A DNA stretch of 64,000 nucleotides from Acanthopleura granulata (Eukaryota; Mollusca; Polyplacophora; Chitonida; Chitonidae). The stretch's first letter is position 1. Every line of letters begins with the position of its first letter. Under the pieces are notes generated by a model. That model worked only from the letters and a program-made list of their open reading frames with translations. It was not told where the DNA came from and made no database searches. The stretch lies in NCBI GenBank assembly GCA_016165875.1, contig JABBOT010000011.1:12649766-12713765 (forward strand), in the 5' to 3' direction. Positions 25,681-35,702 of this stretch are shown piece by piece. Both the position numbers and the translations under genes were made by a program.

Positions 25681-25940
25681 TGTCACAATAAGACACAGTA
25701 TTTACACATACTAAGGACCCATCGTTATAAGTACGACATAAAAACTTAAGCATACATATTTTACATACGTACGAATTCGTTTGCGTAGTGGACATTTTTT
25801 TAAGCCGAAAGCTTTTCTGTAATAATTTTTTTTTGGAATAGCATTATTCAAAAGCAAATTTAGTCCTGTCGCCCCCATGTTCAACAAAGCTGACTTAAAG
25901 GGAAAGACCTCGAAAAAATGAACTTATGGAGACTGAAAAG

Positions 25941-26355
25941 ACCATTAAAAACTCTATCTGAAAATACCTTCACTGAATTTTTTAGATTTTTTTTTCACTA
26001 AAATGAACGCAGTCAAATGTTTTGATTACATGGTGGATGCTATGGACCATATTTATGATGTGGTTCACCAGTGACGCCATGCCAACTTTTCTATGGCCCT
26101 AAAGCAGAAATTTAATGTCATATTAGTGTTTTCGTAAACAGCCAGACATTACAGGAGTACTCTTCTCAAGACCTTTATTCAGAGGTGAATATAAAGGTGT
26201 ACACAAAGTTGTGTGACGTCACTGGTGAACCATAGTATCAATATGGTCCATAAAAGCCACCATACAATCCAAACATTTGACTGCGTTTGTTTTGGTGAAA
26301 AAAAATCTGCAAAATTCAGTAAAGGTATTTTCAGATAGAGTTTATAATGGTAAAG
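25941..26355. mobile_element. Fold-back (long inverted repeat) element, ~415 bp
   Basis: Left arm 25,941-26,096 and right arm 26,214-26,355 are inverted copies. ACTCTATCTGAAAATACCTT, CGCAGTCAAATGTTT, TATGGACCATAT and GGTTCACCAGTGACG occur on the left, and their reverse complements in mirror order on the right. The arms are about 80-85 percent alike by eye, with a loop of about 117 bp. No coding capacity. Consistent with a MITE or fold-back element; target-site duplication not resolved. Confidence 0.8.
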
Positions 26356-26532
26356 GGAAACATTATGTTATGTTGTTGTTCTGCCACAAACATTGTAAGC
26401 GTGTGACTCGATGGCGTCGTTCACTTGAGCAGAACTTGCCAACTATATACAGAGTCTACCGCCTTAGGTTTTCCATTAATATCACCTTGGTGCCTTGAAC
26501 AGTTGTTTGAATAATTTGCAGCTGTAGTTCAG

Positions 26533-26717
26533 GGTGCCATGCCCAGTAAATTGCCCATGGTACATCAGTCATTTGGTCGTGTATCTGTACAACGGATTTT
26601 GCAGTTACCACAAAGCACGAGTGTAGTTATCGAAACAGACACTCGTACACCAGCCGTCTACCAATTGCCAAAACAACGTCCAGCCCAAAGCATTCAAGAC
26701 ATAAGTCAGTATATAAA
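26533..26717 (+). CDS. Candidate exon of unknown protein (low confidence)
   Basis: A 185-nt open segment sits between an AG acceptor (GTAGTTCAG before 26,533) and a consensus GTAAGA donor at 26,718. It encodes a mixed, low-AT-bias peptide including MPSKLPMVHQSFGRVSVQRI and PAVYQLPKQRPAQSIQDIS. The same frame, after one TAA at 26,719-26,721, stays open to 26,930 with a Ser/Asp/Glu-rich peptide. It could be an exon of a lineage-specific gene, a pseudogene with one stop, or chance. No family recognised and no partner exon identified. Confidence 0.25.
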
Positions 26718-26892
26718 GTAAGAAAATAGGACGGATTCACGTGAAGAGAAACAGTCAGCAGTTTCCAATGCTGAAGGAAAGATGCAAGGAATATTTTTCT
26801 TGGCGGATGAATCAAATCAGTCTTCGGATTGTGCTTTAATTGCACTTACTGTTCCTGTCCAAATGACTGTCATGTTCAAGACGATGCCTCAT

Positions 26893-27048
26893 ACCTCTGA
26901 TAATGAATCCGTTTTGGTCAACAAAGAGTAGCATCTGATACTGAATCCGTGTTGGTCAACAAGGAGTAGCATCTGATAATGAATCCGTTTTGGTCAACAA
27001 GGAGTAGCATCCGGTAATGAATCTGTTTTGGTCAACAAAGAGTAGCAG
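26893..27048. repeat. 38-bp tandem repeat, 4 copies
   Basis: Unit CTGATAATGAATCCGTTTTG then GTCAACAAAGAGTAGCAT, four times with a few substitutions (GTGTTGG, CCGGTAATG). It follows directly on the end of the candidate open frame. Confidence 0.9.
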
Positions 27049-27269
27049 ACGTTTCTATGAACGGCCGTATGAAGTAACTTTCTTGCCATATAATGTGGCA
27101 TTAAATATATAAATGATTTAGTCACATGGTTTTCCAAGCGATCACCCCGAATAGTTTCAAATGGGACTTCTGTATGAATCCGTCTCCCACTGCCCTTACA
27201 GCTAGGCTCTGTTATGCATCAGGTCCTTCGCGGACAAAGTGGTATAATGGATACTGAAGAAAGATAAGT

Positions 27270-27540
27270 ATTTATTTATTTATTTATTTGATTGGTGTTT
27301 TACGCCGTACTCAAGAATATTTCACTTATACGACGGCGGCCAGAATTATGGTGGAAAGAAACCGGACAGAGCCAGGGGGAAACCCTCGACCATCCGCACG
27401 TTGTTGGCAGACCTTCCCACGCAGGGCAGGAGAGGAAGCCAGCATGAGTTGGACTTGAACTCACAGTGACAGCATTGGTGGGAGGCTTCTGGGTAACTAC
27501 GGTGCGCCAGCGCGCTAACAAACTGAGCCACGGGGTGCCA
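27270..27540 (-). mobile_element. Full-length tRNA-derived SINE (family 1)
   Basis: In minus orientation, a tRNA-like head (box B as GAGTTCAAGTCC; A-box region near the CAGCGCGCTAAC block on the plus strand), a central GACCATCCGCACGTTGTTGG region, the conserved GAATATTTCACTTATACGAC block, and a tail of ATTT units at 27,270-27,287. The open minus-strand frames across it are by-products. Confidence 0.9.
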
Positions 27541-28184
27541 AAGATAACTTTCGACCCTGACCACGGAGAAAGCGAATTCAAATTCACCTCTTGCACACAG
27601 ACTCGGCCAAGTCAACGTCGTTTTCTTTAAGAATTTGCACGGACCGATTCCAAAATTCTAAACTCTTGCCTTGCGCCAATTTAGCAGGCTTGACCTTTGA
27701 TATAAGAGTTGTGAGGTGGTGACATTTTTACTTCTCTAAGATCCAAAACTAAGCTCTAAAAACACATTTTAGACATTAGTATGAAATGTCTTTGCGAAAA
27801 TGGCCTCTGACCTCCGTCGTTTAAGTAAAATAATGTTTCAGACTATACTGTGCAAACACAAATTCAACAAACATTCTGTAAATATTGCAAGATTAACACA
27901 CAAATTACCAGACCTTACATATGTACTAGAAGGTATAGCCTAACGCCTGTGTTGGATGAACAGCACGGCACTCACGAAACTTTACGAACTTGAGCTTTTA
28001 AATTCATAAAAGGACCAAAACGTCTTTATTGTGTAGAAAAAAGTCCCCAAAGGGAATCTGGAGAGGACTGACCGAGTCTTTAAAGAAGACAAAAACTAAC
28101 GAGGGTAATTGCCTTAGTTGCTTTCAAAATAACAAAACAATGTTCTTTTATAACACTTAATGGTATTTTCAAAATATGTGTGTA
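27541..28184. other. Intergenic stretch, nothing identified
   Basis: AT-rich unique-looking sequence with no gene, repeat or conserved motif that I could support. Confidence 0.5.
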
Positions 28185-28530
28185 TGCTTGATTGGGTTTT
28201 ACGCCGTACTCAACAATTTTTCAGTCATATGACGACGAGGAGTCCTCATAGAATGTTGATATGCTGTGTTTACTTGTGGCAGGGCGAGTCCATACCGCCA
28301 AGGTGCTGCCGTCACTGGAGAATCATGCCGAAGACACCAAACATGACACCCCACCGAGGCACATGATGCTGACTCCTGGCCAACCAGTCCTTTTACCTAA
28401 TTGCTCTAACATCTCAGTGCCGAACGACAAGCGTGGCAGCAACAAGTGCCATTTTTAATATCACCCGGGTTTGATCTCGGATCTCCCGACCTCGAGACCG
28501 ACGCTCTAACCACTAGGCCACCGGTCGAGG
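28185..28530 (-). mobile_element. Full-length tRNA-derived SINE (family 2)
   Basis: The minus strand begins with a tRNA-like head, GACCGGTGGCCTAGTGGTTA then GAGCGTCGGTCTCGAGG, with a box B near AGATCAAACCC. The body contains ATGGCACTTGTTGCTGCC and ends in the AGTACGGCGTAAAACCCAAT block. The 3' end resembles family 1 but the head and body differ, so I treat it as a second family. A plus-strand relative lies at 42,270. Confidence 0.8.
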
Positions 28531-29082
28531 CGTTTTTTTTCTCAAAATATAAACAGTAATGAGCTTGGGAGTATCAAACAGTTATACAGAATGAACTCTT
28601 GATATGCATTGTTTCTGAACAAGAGACGCCCCTTGCTTGGTGCATGTTGATCGTCATTCTCAATAATTGTTGGACCATATGACGAGTAAACCACTTTCCT
28701 TTTCTAGCTATACATGCCCCCTTAAACCCTTAGCCAGCGACAGGTCGTTGGTGGCAAAACATTTACCCTTCTTATATTCACGCATATATAGCAACTATTC
28801 CCAGTATATGATTACATATTTTTCGTCTGTCAACTTTATGCGGACGAAAGCGAATGTCTTATTCCGAGACAGCCGACTCCAAAGCACAAGCACGCATTCT
28901 CCCTTTTCCAGCATAAAATGCTGCTGTCTTCGATTTTGATTCTATGAGCCAAATTAATGAATGTCTCATTAAATATACATATAGTATATATGTAGTGATT
29001 GACACTCTTCTATTTGACACTTTGTAGATTCTTCTGAACGCCGTATCCGCTTATAAATGTTTTGCACGTACTTTAAACACAA
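28531..29082. other. Intergenic stretch, nothing identified
   Basis: No coding or structural feature could be supported. Confidence 0.5.
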
Positions 29083-29345
29083 AGGCCTTCGTGGCTTAGT
29101 TGGTTAGCGCACTAACGCAGCCTAATGACCCAGAGGCCTCCCACCAATGCTGTCTCTGTGAGTTCAAGTCCAGCTCATGCTGGCTCTACGCCCGTACGTG
29201 GGAAGGTCCGCCAGGAACCTGCGAATTGTCGTCGTTTTCCTTCAGGCTATGCCCGGTTTCCTCCCACCATAATGCTGGCCGCCGTCGTATAAGTGAAATA
29301 TTCTTGAGTGCGGAGTAAAACACCAATCAAATAAATAAATAAATA
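29083..29345 (+). mobile_element. Full-length tRNA-derived SINE (family 1), reference copy
   Basis: The head GGCCTTCGTGGCTTAGTTGG followed by TTAGCGCACTAACGCAGC carries an A box (TGGCTTAGTTGG) and a B box (GAGTTCAAGTCC). The body holds GGAAGGTCCGCCAGGAACCT and TTTCCTCCCACCATAATGCT. It ends GTAAAACACCAATCAAATAA with further AAAT units. Complete and little degraded, so it serves as the model for the other copies. Confidence 0.92.
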
Positions 29346-30954
29346 TAAACACAAAATATGACTATGATTTTCATGAATTCGTCCTTTAAACCTCCTAGGG
29401 AAATATGATGACTTCATAGAAGTATACAAACGGCTAACTTTACATGGCTTACTTTCCAAATCACGTATATGCGAATTGCATTTTTCCAGTATATATAATA
29501 TGTGGTTTATAGGCCTGTATGTAAATGTTCCTTGTCGTGTAGTTACGTGCTAGTAACGTTAAGATCGCATCGTGCAAGGGGGTCCATGTAGTTAAGAGGT
29601 TTTCAATTATATGGAATGCCGTACACGCTAATATGGAAGGAAATGGGATTCTTCGGATGAATTGCCTCCCTCGGCCATCTTGGCACCGGGCAAAACCATG
29701 CTCATGCCCTACAAAACAAATCTTCCATTAAATCCGTTATTTTGGGGATGGCGGATTGCATTTCCGGCGATCTAACAAATGAGTCCGTTCTTGATAACGA
29801 ACGAATCCTTATTGAGGAACGGTTTAATCCGTTATAGATCTACAAAAAGACCGCCATCCGTCAAATATAAAAGCTATACTGGATATATACATGTACTTTA
29901 TTATACATGACGTTTAATTTTCGAACTTATTGGTATATAGTTAATGTAGAGATTAACAACACAAAACAAAACAAAACAAACCCCCCAAAAAGAGCAAAGG
30001 CGCGAGTAAATGTTTATAATGTAAAAGTTTAATATTTCACAGGCACATGTCATTTAACGAATATTAGAAAACTGCCAAATAAAAATAATGTTTAAACAAC
30101 AGCAAAATTTAAAATCTGAGTGCACAGCCGATGCAGTGGGAATATTCCAGTTCCTGGGCCGCAATGATATACACGTGTGTATGTTCTGGGGAAACCATAT
30201 ATATGGCAAACATCTTAACTTCTTGTCCACGGTCGATTCTTGCAGTATCCATGCAATTGAGCTTTGGTGTTAAGCCATAATCATTCATTCCAATTCCGCT
30301 TAACTGCATTAGAGTCCATATATCGCGCTGACCGAAAGCACGAAGATCTCTGTCAAATACCTGTGTCTAATTCCACTTAACCCGGATTAGAGCCTGTATT
30401 TATGGTATCGAGCGACACCACATACACATGAATATCTTGCTGGATGACACCTCAAAGATCTGTTATAGTTGTGTCTAATTCCGCATAACCCGAGACCCTA
30501 TACTGTACTAGAGGACACCACAGAGATTTGTGTCATAGTAATAAAATCCTACGTGACCTGGGCTGGAGCCCGTATATCTATTGGACGCTGCCATGCATGT
30601 GTGAGGTGATTTCAGTCAACGTCAAGCCATTACGCTGCAAAAATTTAGTGTCAGCACATAGCTAATGGTCACATGTAATCAATGAAATCCGACCTCTTGT
30701 CAACTTATCTCAGTTATAGGGTTTTATTCTAACCGTGAATTCATGCAATTGCCCGAACATGAATACGTGTAACAGACAAAGCCTAGCACGACGACTTAAG
30801 CAGAATAAGGTACAAAACGTTAATTACAGTACTTTAGATGTTACTAGTCTAGGGTATATATATGTACATTTATTCAATATAACAAATCTATACAATCTAT
30901 GTTACTTGACTTTTGCAATAACAATACCTGAGTATATACTTCTCCTACGCGTAA
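29346..30954. other. Intergenic stretch, nothing identified
   Basis: Includes a short A/C-rich run near 29,960-29,990. Recurrent short blocks such as CTAATTCCNNNTAACC (30,368; 30,475) hint at a diverged duplication between 30,290 and 30,560 that I could not delimit. Confidence 0.4.
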
Positions 30955-31080
30955 ATATGGAGAGAGTGTCCTCGAATCTCTGGAGAGTGTCCTGCGGATG
31001 GTCGTGGGTTTCCCCCGGGCTCTGTCCGGTTTCTTCTCACCATAATATAATAAAATATAAAAAATAAATACATAAATAAA
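30955..31080 (+). mobile_element. SINE fragment (family 1)
   Basis: GTCCTGCGGATGGTCGTGGG, GGCTCTGTCCGGTTTCTTCT and CACCATAATA match the family-1 body; the tail is A/T-rich. The tRNA-like head is missing and the 3' end is rearranged. Confidence 0.75.
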
Positions 31081-31137
31081 TTACATGTAGGAATGTTTTT
31101 TGTGACGATAGATAGAACAAGACGTACAGAATTATGC

Positions 31138-31392
31138 ATTCATTTATTTATTAGTGTTTAACGTTAATTACAATAGAGTGTTTTTCACTTATAAGACGGC
31201 GGCCATGCAGTATTATGGCATGAGAAAACGGCCTTCTGCGGTTTCCTGACAGACCTACGCATGTGCGATCGATGGAAGACAGACTGATCCTCACATGAAT
31301 TCACGGCCACCGCGCGCATTGGTGATAAGAGCCTACTGAATTATTGTGCTGTGCTAGCACGCTAACTCCTCGGCCATGGAGGCCCCACGGTG
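31138..31392 (-). mobile_element. Diverged SINE (family 1)
   Basis: Recognisable by TTTATTTATTAGTGTTTAAC, TTTTTCACTTATAAGACGGC, CCGCGCGCATTGGTGA and GCTAGCACGCTAACTCCTCG on the plus strand. Near full length but with many substitutions, so an older insertion than the 27.3- and 29.1-kb copies. Confidence 0.75.
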
Positions 31393-31971
31393 TGATAACT
31401 CTATCTCACTGAGAATACTTTGTGACAAACATCTCTGCTGTTTAAGAAATGCTTAATGTAATTTTCCTGCTTTACTGAGGTATCTGCAATTTTCTTCATC
31501 TTGACACTTGTTTATTTTTATTTGTTGCTATAAAACCCTCTAGTATTGGTGCACGGATGCAGCAGTACTTCTGCAGGTGGCTGCAAGACAAGAATCTGAC
31601 ATAATAGAATCTATCCGATTCTAACACGGTCAGATTCCGACAGACAGGCTTTTATTGTTCAATGACTAGAATGGTCTGGAAGAACTAGTGTGACATTTGA
31701 CCTCAGAGCTCTACGTAATGATAACAAAACAAGCCCAACTAGGAAATACTGTCTGCGTATTTATTACATGACACACGGAAAGCTGTCCGCTTCCTTTTCG
31801 TGATTCAACTTTGATAGGGAGGAAATCTGCATGGCTATTACTATCATGGGAGGCTGTGCTCATTATACCGGAAGTAATATATCAGGGGCTGTTTAGCGAC
31901 TTTGAAATGAAGTACGATGCTCCTGATAAAATGGCACAAGCAGCTAGTGTGGCATGATTTATTTCATTTTT
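31393..31971. other. Intergenic stretch, nothing identified
   Basis: No supportable feature. Confidence 0.5.
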
Positions 31972-32112
31972 CCCATTCCTTTGATTCGTGTTTTACGCCA
32001 TACTCAATAATATTTCACTTTTGTGACCAGCATTATGGTGGGAGGAAAGCGGGCAGAGCCCGGCCGAAGCCCCGGACCATCCGCAGGTTGCTGGGCGACC
32101 TTCCCACGGACG
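31972..32112 (-). mobile_element. SINE fragment (family 1)
   Basis: TTGATTCGTGTTTTACGCCA, GGTGGGAGGAAAGCGGGCAG and CCATCCGCAGGTTGCTGGGC give the 3' two thirds; the head side is missing. Confidence 0.85.
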
Positions 32113-33406
32113 GCCAGTTGCATGATAGCTGCAACACTATTAGTTGAACGTGACAAGGGAGCTAACTTGTGATTACAACACATGAAACGATTAAAGCATA
32201 CACTACGAATGACTGTTTATGGTTTAACGTCCCTTTTTAACATAATTTCTCCTCGTAGGAGGCCCCATCCAGTAACGACATATTTATTCGTGTGGCCTCA
32301 CAGGAGTGCCCAGTCTAAGATACCGGACACAATTCTAACCCCACTCATTCACATCGCGTCAACCATGGTCAGTGTACATGTAGTTTGAACTGGTTTCCAA
32401 CAAGGCTTGACAGTTGGATGGAATCTCGATGATCACCGAAATCCGAAATTATTGTAAAGCATCTAAATCCGTGGACTGACATATATAAAACTGGTCAGAC
32501 ATGAAACACTGCAAGATCAAACATTACACAAGATCAAATTTACATGTCGTGTAGCTTTTTGTTAAAACTGCGCGCCACGCTTCAGTATGACTATACAATA
32601 CGATATGTATGTATGCTGTTCGTTAGTTTTGCCTGTTATGGAACACTTTTCAATGTGTGTGTGATATAGGCCCTATTTATCATCATACATTAACAGGTTT
32701 TCCGAGAATTATCCAAATAAAACACTACATCAAACATTTAGCATATTTAAAAGCGCATACACCCCGAAAAAACCTTATCAGTCGCGTTGTTGACGTTTTC
32801 ATATATATTGGCTAAGTTTTATCTGTCATCCTAAAAAACTGGTGTGCGACTTGTCGATGGAAATTCGGACCGACAGCGTTGTCACACAGGAGTGCGAAAT
32901 TTCAGTGTAATTCCGTATCGACGATTGCTATGCCATGCCCTTCCTGGCATTCTCTAGACTGCTGATTGAGCTCTTTGGTTAAAGACTCATGTCGTATAGA
33001 CCTATACAAGAGCCCTCAAGAGTATACATATTTGCCGCGGACTTCTTTTTGGACAAGAGTCTAAGGTGCAAGGCTCTAGAAAGAATTGATGAGTCGCTTG
33101 ACGAGTCGTGCGCCACGATATTTTTTTACTTTTCTCGGCTAAATGACAACCTTCGTTGTCGTTGTGAACATTCTGCTGAGTTTCTACGCGCTAAAAGCCC
33201 TGTTGTCATCACGAATTTGTTACCACATTTGTGTCGGGAAGACGTCTACTTACCTATAAAGGTTTTTTTCTCTTCCACTAATAATGAATTTAATCTGACC
33301 GTATCAACACATGTGTTTAAGTGAAATATGAATTAGAGAGTTTAGCTATTATTATTTACATGCTTGAGTCCATGCGCAATTGAAACGCCTCCCCATGTAG
33401 CCTACT
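32113..33406. other. Intergenic stretch, no gene confirmed
   Basis: A 111-codon plus-strand frame at 32,989-33,324 has normal base composition but no recognisable domain, promoter or splice context; it is not called. Confidence 0.45.
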
Positions 33407-33628
33407 GGGGCCGGTTTCACAAATACATTTTGCGTTAAAGACCAAAATTTTAATCTTTTTTAGAAAACAAAATCTTTGAAGCTGGATGCTCAATCTTTGC
33501 TGAAAAAACCGTATCACAGCATGGAATCAGCTGTCGAAATTTGACCAATGTGATGCATGTATTTCACAGTTTAATTCGGATTCCAGTTTTAGGCTAAAAC
33601 CCAAAATCACTATGTGAAACAGGCTCCA
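33407..33628. mobile_element. MITE-like element, ~220 bp
   Basis: Ends are inverted: GGGGCCGGTTTCACAAA on the left, and on the right the reverse complement reads GGAGCCTGTTTCACATA. Sub-terminal blocks also partly pair (AAAATTTTAATC with GGGATTTTGG-like sequence). Non-coding. The GGNNCNGTTTCAC end resembles the 8.5-kb element, which also starts with a GGCCCAGGTTTC-type end. Confidence 0.6.
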
Positions 33629-33647
33629 GATCAAGACATTTTGTCGT

Positions 33648-33950
33648 GATTTATTTATTTACTTGATTGGTGTTATTCATCGTACTCAGGAATATTTCAT
33701 TTACTCAGGAATATTTCATTTACTCAGGAATATTTCATGGTCACCAACATCATGGTGGTAAGAAACCGGCCAGAGCCCGGGGGTTTCCACACCACCATCC
33801 GCAGGTTGCTGGCAGACCTTCCCACGAACGGCTGGAGAGGAAGTCAGCAAGAGCTGGACCGGAACTCACAGCGACCGCATTGGTGAAAGGCACCTGGGTC
33901 ATCACGCCGCGCTGGCGCGCGAACCCGTCCGCCACAGAGGCCACCATTTT
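33648..33950 (-). mobile_element. Full-length SINE (family 1) with internal triplication
   Basis: The plus strand carries TTTATTTACTTGATTGGTGT, then the 20-mer TACTCAGGAATATTTCATTT as two full tandem copies and a third partial one, then AAGAAACCGGCCAGAGCCCG, CCACCATCCGCAGGTTGCTG and the head-side GCGCTGGCGCGCGAACCCGT. The triplicated block is the conserved 3' region of the SINE. Confidence 0.88.
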
Positions 33951-34039
33951 GTCTTGAGAATGGGACCTCCAAGAAATGACAGGTATTAAAGTGGCATTAT
34001 AGCTTTTTTTGGCGGGAGGGGGGGGGGAGGAAATAAGTC

Positions 34040-34175
34040 GTATGATTACATTTATTTACTTAAATTGATCACTTAATTGAATTTACTTAATTGGTCTTTA
34101 TCCCCGTACACAAGATGTTTTCACTTCCATGATGGCGGTCAGGTTCATGGGGAGAAAAAAAAAAAAAAAAAAAAA
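34040..34175 (-). mobile_element. SINE 3' fragment (family 1) joined to poly-A
   Basis: TTTATTTACTTAAATTGATC and TTACTTAATTGGTCTTTATC followed by TTTTCACTTCCATGATGGCG match the diverged 3' part; the element stops at a 22-A run at 34,156-34,177. Confidence 0.55.
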
Positions 34176-34177
34176 AA

Positions 34178-34779
34178 TGGACTGTCTGAACCCATTGTTT
34201 ATAAGATGTTTGTAGACCAGTGTCTGATTCCACAACTTTAGCCATATCTGACTTGATTCCAAATTTCAAATACGATTTAAGTGCTTATTTTTTGGCTCTA
34301 GATATTAAAATTTTGACCACATAATCCATATTATCATCAAACAAATGTGTCAAAATTTCAATTTCAAATGTCATAAACTAAGCAATGTGACCTTGTTTTA
34401 AATGTTGACTCAAGTCAATAATGGCTTGGTGGAACTCTGCCCGAGAGCTCAAGACTGCAGTTTCCCTGAGCTGAATATGTGACAACGCACCATTCGATTT
34501 GAGCATTACAGACATCTAGCCCTTTGGGTATATATATATTTAAACGATGGCTAGTCTTTCTACCTTCCATGACCAGGAATTCGATCCCATTTTATATCTG
34601 GGTAACAACAGGGTTTTCTTTGGGACAGTAAACATTACCTTTCATTAAATGAACATTTTTTTTTTTACAGAGGCAAAGTTATAAACTACATGTTATATTT
34701 TTTTTCATTCAAAACAAATTTTTTTCAATCGCTACGGTGCAGGTGGCGTGGGTTTGAACCCTAGTTTCAACAGGGAATC
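34178..34779. other. Intergenic stretch, decayed repeat pieces
   Basis: Two B-box-like blocks (GGAATTCGATCCC near 34,575 and GGGTTTGAACCCTAG near 34,750) suggest overlapping tRNA-derived remnants. No gene seen. Confidence 0.4.
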
Positions 34780-35085
34780 TTTAGATACTGTTTCATCTCA
34801 CTGTCGATGGGGTGTTTGTGACAATTAGTGGCTCATGGCACTCACAAGGCCTTTTCAGCAGTCTAACATTCGGTGCTTGTCTTCTGCCAATATATTATGC
34901 CAGAATTTTATATTATGGTTCATCAATTACTTGCCAAGAGTTTGTGGTTTTTCCCTGGGCAGTCCAGTTTCCTTCACCCGTACAAAATTACGGCCATTGT
35001 GTAAGTGACAAATTCTTCTGCATAGTGTTTTTGAATAACAACAATCAAATAAATAAATAAATAAATAAATAAATGAATAAATAAA
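34780..35085 (+). mobile_element. Diverged SINE (family 1)
   Basis: The 3' half is visible as TTTCCTTCACCCGTACAAAA, TACGGCCATTGTGTAAGTGA, CAATCAAATAAATAAATAAA and further AAAT units. The 5' half is strongly diverged. Confidence 0.6.
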
Positions 35086-35114
35086 ATAACACCCCCAAAT
35101 TATGTAAAACATAT

Positions 35115-35120
35115 TTTATT
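35115..35120 (-). terminator. DNAJC19: Polyadenylation signal of DNAJC19
   Basis: AATAAA on the minus strand, about 515 nt past the DNAJC19 stop codon and at the end of an SINE-free 3' UTR. Likely site, not proven without transcript ends. Confidence 0.55.
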
Positions 35121-35634
35121 CTCACAAAGGCAGCTCTTGTGTACATCATGCCATCAAACCCTACTTAATAATTCACTCCGAAAATACATCATGTACACAG
35201 CACACAAGTGATGCAAAATAACTGCCTCATTCTTTGACAAGTTTGTCTTACCTGTCAGGTGTTTATAGCATACATATATAATTGTACTTTTTTTTGCAAT
35301 TTCACACACAAAATTTTGTTGCGCCATCACATAGAATTCATAACTGTTTTGCAAGAACTGTCTGCAGTTGAATATTACCTTTTCATTTTCTTTGCAACAA
35401 ATAAGTCTGTACCAGAACTTGGAAATGAGCTGCCGTTTGCAACACTATTTGCAAATTATCACCATTCTTAAAATGGATGGCATATTAACTCTAACTCTCA
35501 GCTTACAGATTGTCTCTAAATGATGAAATCTTTTCCTTTTTTCATGACACTCATGTGGTCTGTAATAAACTGACACCACGTTGATTGATCATCAACAAAA
35601 CTTCAGATAAGAGCAGTTTATAATTCAGTATCCA

Positions 35635-35702
35635 TCAGTGTTTGTATTTATCCAAATAATCTTTAGCTTCATTGATCTTTGCAGCCAAGTATGGAGATCC
35701 TC
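35635..35702 (-). CDS. DNAJC19: DNAJC19 exon 6 (C-terminus and stop)
   Basis: 68 nt, encoding [20 protein letters not shown] then KH and TGA. Acceptor GTTTCAG. Confidence 0.97.

Larger units (their letters stand above)
23961..25940. other. Intergenic stretch with SINE scraps
   Basis: No gene seen. Holds a GA-rich microsatellite at about 24,473-24,500 and partial SINE-like blocks at 24,710-25,110 and 25,585-25,680. Confidence 0.5.

Noticed and set aside
27300..27615. Minus-strand frames of 89-98 codons
   Set aside because: They lie within a full-length SINE.
32989..33324. 111-codon plus-strand frame
   Set aside because: No homology recognised, no promoter or neighbouring exon, and a length expected by chance in 64 kb.
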